A stretch of 5,073 nt of DNA from Dehalococcoidia bacterium. GTDB taxonomy: Bacteria; Chloroflexota; Dehalococcoidia; SZUA-161. The notes beneath the pieces were generated by a model. It was not told the DNA's origin. It did no database searches and was given only the letters and a program-made list of their open reading frames with translations. The stretch spans positions 578,846-583,918 of the forward strand of contig CP070819.1 in the NCBI GenBank assembly GCA_020344295.1, read 5' to 3'. Both the position numbers and the translations under genes were made by a program. Shown piece by piece: positions 1-5,073 of the stretch (positions are counted from its first letter, which is position 1; the number at the start of each line of letters is the position of its first letter).

Positions 1-1
1 G

Positions 2-814
2 GATGAGATGACGGTGTACCGGACCTCTACCGGAGAGGTGACCAGTGTACATGTAACATTCTTGGAGGGGAATTCTGGAAACCGTGTGAAAGATACCCGG
101 GAAATGGATGATATTATTGACTATACTCCATGGGGCAGTGAATACATCGACAGCTCGGAATGCGATTACGGCATGAAAATCTGCGGATTCGGTATTGACC
201 TGGATGTGTTAGGGAATCCTGATTACGACGAGAGCCGACTTAATTACGTCACGGCTATAGAGGAATTCGCTTCCTCCAATCTGGAACCATTTACTGTTGA
301 AGACAGGGAGCCCAGCTATGTAGACAGCATAGTGGGATATGTGAAACAAACAGGTCCGGACGGTGCCAGAGTGACATCCTCTTCTTCCACTGTGTCAGTG
401 ACCGGGATTCCGGATGGTGACAGAAATCAATGGGACTTCCCCAAAGACGATGTGAGGTGGCAGTCCCAGCCACTGGAGATAACAATCGACCTATTAGCTG
501 AGCATCCGGTGCCGATCAAGGGTATTATGCTTGACTGGCAGGGACGGTCGATTCCGGATGGTTATGACATCATGTGGGCCGGTGAGAACAAGAGGTATGT
601 TAAGGCGCTTATGCCTTCGCTGCGAGATCTTGGGCTGCCAGACGATACAGGGTTCAAGGGATCAATTCCCGTCACGTTTGGCAGGTCCGGACAGCCGGTG
701 CGCTATATCAAGCTCATCTTCCCCACCGGAACATCCAAGGACAACACCACACTGATGAATATGAGGTTTATCCACGACTGGGGGCCAGATACCGATGTCA
801 ATGATATCCCTTAA
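2..814 (+). CDS. Unrecognised protein with discoidin (F5/8 type C)-like C-terminal domain, 5' end probably outside window
   Basis: The reading frame is open from the left edge (codons GAT GAG precede the first ATG at 8), so the gene probably starts upstream; the visible part from that ATG is 268 residues. I do not recognise residues 1-120, which are acidic and rich in Asp, Glu, Tyr and Ser (e.g. DIIDYTPWGSEYIDSS). Residues about 121-258 look like a carbohydrate-binding discoidin/F5-8C beta-sandwich: a Ser-rich opening (VTSSSS), DGDRNQWDF, then LEITIDL, the strand VPIKGIMLDWQGRSIPDGYDI, and a closing VRYIKLIF with a final MRFIHDW, matching the usual order (W, x-I-D-L, I-x-x-V-x-x-x-W, Y-x-I, R-Y-V-R-L). 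Such domains bind glycans or surfaces in secreted, cell-surface or phage-tail proteins. No membrane helix is visible in this part, and any signal peptide would lie off the window. It converges on the nitroreductase. Function unknown; the domain call is moderate. Confidence 0.6.
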   Translation, partial: DEMTVYRTSTGEVTSVHVTFLEGNSGNRVKDTREMDDIIDYTPWGSEYIDSSECDYGMKICGFGIDLDVLGNPDYDESRLNYVTAIEEFASSNLEPFTVEDREPSYVDSIVGYVKQTGPDGARVTSSSSTVSVTGIPDGDRNQWDFPKDDVRWQSQPLEITIDLLAEHPVPIKGIMLDWQGRSIPDGYDIMWAGENKRYVKALMPSLRDLGLPDDTGFKGSIPVTFGRSGQPVRYIKLIFPTGTSKDNTTLMNMRFIHDWGPDTDVNDIP

Positions 815-820
815 AACGGG

Positions 821-866
821 AAGTCTGTAGAACCCAGGAAATGCATCAACGGACAGAGTTTTTTTG
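821..866 (+). terminator. Weak candidate terminator after the discoidin-like gene
   Basis: A run of seven T (859-865) lies 45 bases past the stop codon. Upstream, TCTGT (824-828) can pair with ACAGA (853-857), with two further A-T pairs after one mismatch, around a 24-base loop. The U-tract is good but the stem is short and the loop long, so this is only a possible intrinsic terminator. The rest of the gap to 936 shows nothing else convincing, and no matching terminator is seen for the nitroreductase on the minus strand. Confidence 0.25.
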
Positions 867-936
867 TATTAAACATTGCTACCTTGATGGAACCAATTGT
901 AATTAGGATCACTGGGAGGCCGCATAAAATCGATGC

Positions 937-1737
937 CTAAACGGTATGTTCAACAGTATATCTCGCCACCCGGGGTGCTCCCAGCAGCTCCCACCGGCCT
1001 TGTACACCGCAGTCCAGGGCTGCTACCTCAATGTGCAGCATGGCGATTCCGCAATCCAGTCGCTTGGAGATGCCGAAGGTGAACCTGGGGTTGTCAACCG
1101 AGACGGTAATACTGTCGGGTTCGACATGGAAGAGCCAGGGCTGCCTGTTGATGGCTGAAGGCGCTATCCGTGCCGCCTGCAGCGCCGATTCAATCCACTG
1201 CGGCCAGTCGGCACGCTCCAGCCCGCTGACCATCGCCTCCAGAGGCTTGCGGCGGTGATTGCGACCGAACCCGGTCATTATCCTCTCCTCCCGGGTCAAG
1301 CCGTCAACGGCACGACCGACCGGTGTCACCGCCAGAACCCTTTCATTTTTAGCGGTGTGAACAACCGAGGCCGCTACTTTCGGCCGGAAGAAACCGCCCA
1401 CCCAGCAGGTGGCGAGCTTCATGGCCGTCGCCTCGAGGATGATAGCCTCTCCCAAGTACCCCACCTTCTCCTGAATATGCGGATCGTCCATATCTCCGGT
1501 GAATGCAATCAGTGCACGGGCGCCCTTGATCTTGCCGTAAGGCCCCACCGCGCCCCTGAAAATCCTGTCAGGAGACTCTATTACCAGATCAGCCCGAGCT
1601 CCCTCAAAGGGCCTGAACTCCCTGCAGACCTCCTGAAGATGTGCCAGTTGATCTTGCTCCAGATCGGTCGAATCATACTGCCGGCGAGATCTCCTGGGAG
1701 GAATTGCGGCGTGCCACCTCGAGTACGGGATCTCCAT
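937..1737 (-). CDS. TM1586-type nitroreductase family protein (double-half, FMN-dependent fold)
   Basis: This 266-residue protein matches the putative TM nitroreductase (TM1586) family, in which two half nitroreductase modules sit in one chain and form by themselves an FMN site that normally needs a dimer. In order: RRSRRQYD (15-22), the phosphate-contacting Arg motif; GYLGEAIILEATAMKLATCWVGGFF (starts 93), equivalent to the family's GxxLE...LGLGTCWLGG helix; VTPVGRA (137-143); RRKPLE (162-167); ALQAARIAPSAINRQPWLF (185-203), the hallmark APSAxNxQPW; and LDCGIAMLHIEVAA (227-240). All landmarks are present and the length is normal, so it looks intact. The start ATG has a GAGGT ribosome site 10 bases upstream (1748-1752). 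The substrate cannot be read from sequence; relatives reduce nitro compounds or quinones, or are uncharacterised. It is a single cytoplasmic gene, divergent from the membrane protein, with no good promoter seen. A terminator-like hairpin lies about 100 bases before its start. Confidence 0.92.
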   Translation of the reverse strand: MEIPYSRWHAAIPPRRSRRQYDSTDLEQDQLAHLQEVCREFRPFEGARADLVIESPDRIFRGAVGPYGKIKGARALIAFTGDMDDPHIQEKVGYLGEAIILEATAMKLATCWVGGFFRPKVAASVVHTAKNERVLAVTPVGRAVDGLTREERIMTGFGRNHRRKPLEAMVSGLERADWPQWIESALQAARIAPSAINRQPWLFHVEPDSITVSVDNPRFTFGISKRLDCGIAMLHIEVAALDCGVQGRWELLGAPRVARYTVEHTV

Positions 1738-1839
1738 ATTCGTTACAACCTCACTACATTCATGATGTCACGTTTTCATCTAAACCACAAGAGGACAGAA
1801 CCCACTTCTCTGCTCGCCACTGAAGACAATAATCATGGG

Positions 1840-1875
1840 AAAAACTCAAAGGAGCAGGACCCTACTCCTGCCCCT
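1840..1875 (-). terminator. Intrinsic terminator-like hairpin, minus strand, in the nitroreductase leader region
   Basis: GCAGGA (1854-1859) pairs perfectly with TCCTGC (1866-1871) around a 6-base loop. After one A/C mismatch the stem gains three more pairs (1850-1852 with 1873-1875). Read on the minus strand, the GC-rich stem is followed at once by TTTGAGTTTTT, as expected for a rho-independent terminator; the plus strand has no T-run, so the polarity is minus. It ends about 100 bases before the nitroreductase ATG. No minus-strand gene is visible just upstream of it, so it could be a leader attenuator, the end of a small RNA, or an insulator with the true promoter lying downstream. Confidence 0.5.
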
Positions 1876-1887
1876 ATCAGCTATCCG

Positions 1888-1917
1888 CCTTCTTTCACCG
1901 AAGGACATTAATCGGTG
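1888..1917 (-). promoter_or_regulatory. Two overlapping, mutually exclusive hairpins upstream of the terminator-like stem
   Basis: CACCGA (1896-1901) pairs with TCGGTG (1912-1917) around a 10-base loop, and CCTTC (1888-1892) pairs with GAAGG (1900-1904) around a 7-base loop. They share 1896-1901, so only one can form at a time. Both lie just 5', on the minus strand, of the terminator-like stem at 1850-1875. This geometry is compatible with a conditional leader RNA, but stems this short also occur by chance, and no known riboswitch consensus is recognised. Confidence 0.2.
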
Positions 1918-2072
1918 GTATAACACTGCCAGCCAGGTACTAGCTGAACGATAACATTGTGTGACACCTGAGATAGAGAAGTAACGAAAGAAAAAAGAAA
2001 ATAAATTCTGATAAGAACCACAAAGAATATTTTATACACTAATGGTGATACGAAATTAGGAGAAAAGTAGGA

Positions 2073-2101
2073 TACAAATCCGTCAGACTAGGTAATATAC
2101 T
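2073..2101 (+). promoter_or_regulatory. Weak sigma70-like promoter candidate for the membrane protein
   Basis: TATACT (2096-2101), five of six matches to TATAAT, is preceded at 17-base spacing by TACAAA (2073-2078), only three of six matches to TTGACA. It lies in AT-rich DNA 38 bases before the GTG start and 68 before the alternative ATG, a suitable position. The poor -35 element makes this tentative. Confidence 0.22.
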
Positions 2102-2139
2102 CAATTCTAAGTGATGCTGAATCTCAATATCGGTAGCAA

Positions 2140-2607
2140 GTGCTAAAAACTGCAGAGAAGAAAGACCTTATGAACACAGTACTCAGATTCATGAGAGAAA
2201 GAATGCAAAAAGCCGTAGAAAGAGACAGACGTGTTGAAGGGCATGTGGAAGCGATTTCAAGGGTGCTCTGGCGTTGGCGGGAACAGCGGCTTGTCATTCT
2301 TGTTGCTCTCCTGGCCCTGCTGGACTACACAACCACCGGCATCGCCCTGGAGTTAACTGATAAAGGATACGTCGAAGACGGATTAATCGCTGGCTGGGCT
2401 CTACGTGTGGGCGGATTTGGATGGCTGTTTGTCATCGATATGGGCGCATTGGTCGTCCTGTCACTGGCAGCCCTTACCGCGCGATACTTCCTTGTCAAGT
2501 CTGGATTTGAAGGTTACGGACGCGCTGCCTTCGTGGTACTTTTACTGCCGTATGCGGTCATGGCCGCCGCCGCCGCTATCAACAATCTAGTGCTTACCTT
2601 CCTCTAG
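2140..2607 (+). CDS. Small integral membrane protein, three predicted helices (DUF5658-like)
   Basis: This is a 155-residue protein from the GTG at 2140, or 145 residues from the ATG at 2170. The ATG has a purine-rich stretch (GAGAAGAAAG) just upstream, whereas the GTG has no clear ribosome site, so I favour 2170 although the longer frame is listed. A basic, charged N-terminus (residues 1-50, many Arg/Lys/Glu) is followed by three hydrophobic segments: about 51-71 (LVILVALLALLDYTTTGIAL), 95-117 (WLFVIDMGALVVLSLAALTARYF) and 129-154 (ending AAAAAINNLVLTFL). The LLDYTTTGIAL motif at the end of helix 1 and a later Asn pair (INN) resemble small DUF5658-type proteins, which carry LDxxxT early and are otherwise uncharacterised. 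No catalytic motif is seen. Positive charges before helix 1 suggest a cytoplasmic N-terminus. It is monocistronic and converges on the SRPBCC gene. The coding region is credible; the function is unknown. Confidence 0.75.
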   Translation: MLKTAEKKDLMNTVLRFMRERMQKAVERDRRVEGHVEAISRVLWRWREQRLVILVALLALLDYTTTGIALELTDKGYVEDGLIAGWALRVGGFGWLFVIDMGALVVLSLAALTARYFLVKSGFEGYGRAAFVVLLLPYAVMAAAAAINNLVLTFL

Positions 2608-2622
2608 CCACTTCTTACAGTT

Positions 2623-2637
2623 CGACGGGTCACGTCG
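2623..2637. terminator. Small hairpin in the gap between two convergent genes
   Basis: CGACG (2623-2627) pairs with CGTCG (2633-2637) around a 5-base loop, 16 bases past the membrane-protein stop and 24 bases past the SRPBCC stop. Only two T follow on the plus strand and two on the minus strand, so as an intrinsic terminator it is poor. The position between convergent stops is its main support. Confidence 0.2.
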
Positions 2638-2660
2638 TTCTCCGCAATTATTCCGGGGGG

Positions 2661-3122
2661 CTATCCTTCTATCCTGGCCTTCACTATCTCATAGCCTTTT
2701 GCCATTACATCATCGTGGTTCTTCTCCAGCATTTTCCTTAGAAACGGCAGTTTGCCCAGGAGGTTGAGGACTCTATTGGTAGTACCAACATCCCAGTAGA
2801 ACGTAGATGCTGTCCAGTCGTCTCTGGATTCCAGTATCCATCGCCCCTCTCCAACCAGGTCACCCGACGATTTTATCACCATCAGATCAGGGGGCTCGTA
2901 GGTCGTGACCTCTACAGTGAAGCGGAGGCTGTAGGGCAGCGCTCCCCTTACCTCACAGTCTATAACCGAGCCCAACTGCATCCTGGACTCGGGACCTCGT
3001 ATCTCAGCCTTTCTCAAATCCTTCCACCACGAGGGATAGGACTCCATGTTTGCTGTCTCTTCCCAAACACGTTCCTTCGGGGCACTGAAAAACCAGTTGG
3101 TAACGAAATGGTACATCTCCAT
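2661..3122 (-). CDS. SRPBCC (START/polyketide cyclase-like) ligand-binding family protein
   Basis: The 153-residue protein has the length and order of a single SRPBCC domain, a deep hydrophobic pocket closed by a long C-terminal helix. Visible parts: a first strand YHFVTNWFFSAPKERVWEE (4-22), where 'F-x-A-P-x-E-x-V-W' is the family's opening; MESYPSWWKDLRKAEI (26-41), matching the 'YPxWW' helix-strand turn; the antiparallel strands 51-112 (e.g. LRFTVEVTTYEPPDLMVIKSSG, WILESR, TSTFYWDV-like ASTFYWDV); and an amphipathic C-terminal helix at about 125-152. No signal peptide is seen, so it should be cytoplasmic. Members bind or act on lipids, polyketides and aromatic compounds, or act as coenzyme-Q-binding chaperones; substrate is not readable. 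The gene follows the AOR-family gene by 34 bases on the same strand and has an ideal ribosome site, so the two are very likely co-transcribed and may act on the same hydrophobic compound (inference). Confidence 0.88.
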   Translation of the reverse strand: MEMYHFVTNWFFSAPKERVWEETANMESYPSWWKDLRKAEIRGPESRMQLGSVIDCEVRGALPYSLRFTVEVTTYEPPDLMVIKSSGDLVGEGRWILESRDDWTASTFYWDVGTTNRVLNLLGKLPFLRKMLEKNHDDVMAKGYEIVKARIEG

Positions 3123-3128
3123 GCGCAG

Positions 3129-3134
3129 CCTCCT
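3129..3134 (-). promoter_or_regulatory. Ribosome-binding site AGGAGG of the SRPBCC gene
   Basis: A perfect AGGAGG on the minus strand lies 6 bases before the ATG at 3122. It fixes this start over the in-frame ATG two codons later and shows that the downstream gene is translated independently rather than by coupling to the AOR stop at 3157. Confidence 0.85.
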
Positions 3135-3156
3135 CTTCCAATATCGCCGCTCCGAT

Positions 3157-5073
3157 TTAATTGTCCATAGCTACAAGGCCCCTGTGCTCCAGTTCCTCGA
3201 CGATATGCCCCAGGCCAAGCTCCTCGAGCTTCGTGCGCGTCTGCAGTCCTGTGGCTACGTCCCATTCCCTGAGGCCGTAGTATTCATCCTTTAGCCGTTC
3301 GAACTTATCCCGATCGAGTACGGCACCCTTTTTACTCACAACCTCATCACCCTCACCCGGCGACAGTAACTCCGGGTTATGCAGATCGAATTTCAGCGGC
3401 TTGGTGAAATTGTACTCGGAGATCCTGTCATACTCCCGGCCCCTGTGGCCTTCACGGGCAAGAATCGCCCTCTGAAGATTGAATATCCGCTCCCCAATGC
3501 GGTAAAGGCCGTTCTCATCAATCTCATTCCCGGTCACAGCGGAGAGCAGCTTGCTTTCGATCGAAGGATCGCCCACATGATCCGAGGTGTTTCTGGAAAA
3601 CAAGATCGGGAACAAATAGCTGCACAGGATCAGGCTGCTGTTGACGCAGTCCCGGTCCTGGATCATCTTAGCCGCTAGGGCCTTCCCTTCGTATGTGGTG
3701 AAATCGACTGCATCCTTACTTCCAAAGAACCGCTTACCTATGGCCCGAAAAACATCGCTGGAGACAAACGCTCCCTCCTGCTTATAAACCCACATCAGCC
3801 AGATATTCAGCGAACCCATCTGGTTTAACTGGCTCATGGGCTGCCTCGGCTCCATAGCATACAGCAGTCCTGTGCTGATATACATCCGCGGACCTTCTAT
3901 CAGTGCGAAATGCCCGCTATCGGTAATATAGTCAGTAAGCAGCTCCCTTGCACCCTGTCCTATCACGTCGGCCGCTCTAATAGTTCCCCGGGCAAGGATA
4001 TCGCCGATACCCTCCCTGAGCCCTATCTTCCTCACCAGGGTTTCGATAAATTCAAGACTGCCCTGCTTTGATAAGGGGATACCGGTGTCTTTCTCGGTAA
4101 AGATGCCCTCCTGGTAGCACTTGGAGAGCCACTGCATCATTACATCCATCTGGTGCGTATCGACCCCGTATTCATTACAGATCATGCTCGCGAAGAACGG
4201 CACCTCGTTCGACTCGCCATAGTAATTACGCGCCCGCAGCACATAGAAGGTGGCCGAACCACACATGTACTTGCCCACTTTACCATTGGAAGCCTTATAC
4301 GTACTCCGGAAGCAGAATCCGCCCGTACACCCGTAGCAGTAGTCGCGCTTCAATTCGAGTCTCTGGTCTGTTCCCGGCGTTATCCCCATACCGAAGCCCT
4401 TCCTCAACTCACGAGCGTAATTGGCCAACTCGCGATATCTATCAGGGTCAACTGGCTTAATCCGGCCGCTACCTCTGACAGCAACGGCCTTCAGGTTCTT
4501 GGAGCCCATAACCGCCCCGAGGCCGCTCGACCCGCTGGCATCCCTGTCCGCGAGGACGGTGGCGAAGGCGACTGTATTCTCACCGGCAATTCCTGTGGCC
4601 ACAACCTTTATCGAATCCCCAAGCTCCTGCTTCAGTATCTGGCGGGCTTCAACTGTGGTCGTTCCCCAGATATGGGAGGCGTCCCTTATCTCAACATTAC
4701 CATCCTCAATCAGGACATATACCGGCTTTTCCGCTTTACCCTGGACGATAAGGGCATCGTAGCCGGCCGCTTTGAGATGATAACCCCAGTCGCCCCCCAG
4801 ATTGCTGTAGTTGAAATAGTCGGGGGTGGTTAACGAGGATTTGCCGCACATCTGCCATCTTGACCCGCTTATCCCCCTCAAGCCGGCCATAGGTCCAACG
4901 GCAAATATCAGCCGGTTCTCGGGATCGAATGCTCCGACCTCAGGCGGCACCTCATCCCAGTAGATTTTACTGGCGATGCCTCTGCCGCCGATGAACCGTT
5001 CTGCATAGTCCTCTGTGGGAATGGTGGTTACGTTGCCCAAGGACAAATCAATCCGGAGGATGGCGCCCGCATA
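3157..5073 (-). CDS. Aldehyde:ferredoxin oxidoreductase (AOR) family tungsto/molybdopterin enzyme, lacks only the first codons
   Basis: The frame is open to the right edge: codons before the TTG at 5046 read YAGAILRIDLS, the conserved AOR N-terminus, so the TTG is internal and the true start lies a few codons off the window. Numbering from that TTG (629 residues to TAA): FIGGRG (18-23), IFAVGPMAG (47-55), GKSSLTTPDYFNYSNLGGDWG (68-88) and LKAAGYDALIVQGKAEKPVYV (91-111) form the N-terminal pterin-binding domain; SGLGAVMGSKNLKAVAVRG (174-192) is the second signature; Cys237, 240 and 245 and a distal Cys475 are the likely [4Fe-4S] ligands; DEYYGLREWD (587-596) and the C-terminal LEELGL complete the family pattern. 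Members carry a bis-pterin W or Mo cofactor and exchange electrons with ferredoxin, usually oxidising aldehydes or, in the BamB branch, reducing benzoyl-CoA. Several active-site positions differ from classic AOR (see findings), so the substrate is unknown. It leads an apparent two-gene unit with the SRPBCC gene. Confidence 0.93.
   Translation of the reverse strand, partial: YAGAILRIDLSLGNVTTIPTEDYAERFIGGRGIASKIYWDEVPPEVGAFDPENRLIFAVGPMAGLRGISGSRWQMCGKSSLTTPDYFNYSNLGGDWGYHLKAAGYDALIVQGKAEKPVYVLIEDGNVEIRDASHIWGTTTVEARQILKQELGDSIKVVATGIAGENTVAFATVLADRDASGSSGLGAVMGSKNLKAVAVRGSGRIKPVDPDRYRELANYARELRKGFGMGITPGTDQRLELKRDYCYGCTGGFCFRSTYKASNGKVGKYMCGSATFYVLRARNYYGESNEVPFFASMICNEYGVDTHQMDVMMQWLSKCYQEGIFTEKDTGIPLSKQGSLEFIETLVRKIGLREGIGDILARGTIRAADVIGQGARELLTDYITDSGHFALIEGPRMYISTGLLYAMEPRQPMSQLNQMGSLNIWLMWVYKQEGAFVSSDVFRAIGKRFFGSKDAVDFTTYEGKALAAKMIQDRDCVNSSLILCSYLFPILFSRNTSDHVGDPSIESKLLSAVTGNEIDENGLYRIGERIFNLQRAILAREGHRGREYDRISEYNFTKPLKFDLHNPELLSPGEGDEVVSKKGAVLDRDKFERLKDEYYGLREWDVATGLQTRTKLEELGLGHIVEELEHRGLVAMDN

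Larger units (their letters stand above)
1738..2139. other. Divergent intergenic region, AT-rich toward the right
   Basis: This stretch separates the nitroreductase (minus) from the small membrane protein (plus). Bases about 1975-2110 are AT-rich, with a purine-rich plus strand around 1976-2010, unlike the flanking genes. It holds a minus-strand terminator-like hairpin (1840-1875), two overlapping alternative hairpins (1888-1917) and a weak plus-strand promoter candidate (2073-2101). I see no convincing protein gene, tRNA or tandem repeat. Plus-strand open frame in the left part is the antisense shadow of the nitroreductase running on. Confidence 0.6.

Noticed and set aside
918..937. Short inverted repeat (GCAT/ATGC) near the nitroreductase stop
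   Set aside because: Only four base pairs with no T-tract on the minus strand; not distinguishable from chance.
1740..1760. Six-codon upstream frame (MNVVRL) just before the nitroreductase ATG
   Set aside because: Very short, has no ribosome site of its own and contains the nitroreductase Shine-Dalgarno; most likely chance.
1255..1911. Plus-strand open frame of 218 codons
   Set aside because: Most of it is antisense to the well-supported nitroreductase. Its translation is Pro/Arg/His-rich with no recognisable domain, and its tail runs through the minus-strand terminator-like hairpin.
3014..3265. Minus-strand open frame bridging the AOR and SRPBCC genes
   Set aside because: It overlaps the 3' end of AOR and the 5' end of the SRPBCC gene in another frame; low-complexity Gly/Arg-rich translation, typical of a shadow.
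4153..4833. Plus-strand open frame of 226 codons
   Set aside because: Entirely antisense to the AOR gene, whose protein matches its family along the whole length; no domain or ribosome site supports the antisense frame.
2661..5073. Reading the AOR gene as a benzoyl-CoA reductase subunit (BamB)
   Set aside because: The divergent active site made this tempting, but no BamC-like ferredoxin or other Bam subunit is visible in the window and I cannot align it to BamB here; left as one possibility only.

Overview
The window looks like a piece of chromosome from an anaerobic bacterium or archaeon. The main evidence is an almost complete gene of the tungsten/molybdenum aldehyde:ferredoxin oxidoreductase (AOR) family, a class found mainly in strict anaerobes. 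A TM1586-type FMN nitroreductase and moderate GC content fit that picture. The style of the AOR N-terminus recalls homologues from uncultured Dehalococcoidia (Chloroflexota) and sulfate-reducer-like lineages. That placement is an impression, since no marker gene is present.

Layout from left to right: (1) a plus-strand gene that probably begins before the window and encodes an unrecognised protein with a discoidin (F5/8 type C)-like C-terminal half; (2) a 122-base gap between convergent genes; (3) a minus-strand nitroreductase of the double-half TM1586 type; (4) a divergent intergenic region of about 400 bases, AT-rich toward its right end, holding a minus-strand terminator-like hairpin roughly 100 bases before the nitroreductase start; (5) a small plus-strand protein with three predicted membrane helices; (6) a short convergent gap with a weak hairpin; (7) a minus-strand SRPBCC-fold (START/polyketide-cyclase-like) protein; (8) just upstream of it and on the same strand, the AOR-family oxidoreductase, which runs off the right edge with only the first few codons missing.

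The clearest functional unit is the AOR to SRPBCC gene pair: 34 bases apart, same strand, and the second gene has a perfect AGGAGG ribosome-binding site. The AOR keeps the overall fold signatures but departs from the classic enzyme at several cofactor and active-site positions. It is better called an AOR-family oxidoreductase of unknown substrate than an aldehyde oxidoreductase. The SRPBCC partner could bind a hydrophobic substrate or product; this is inference. The nitroreductase and the membrane protein are transcribed divergently from each other, and nothing in the sequence ties them to the AOR unit. I see no RNA genes, CRISPR array, insertion sequence, attachment site or origin.
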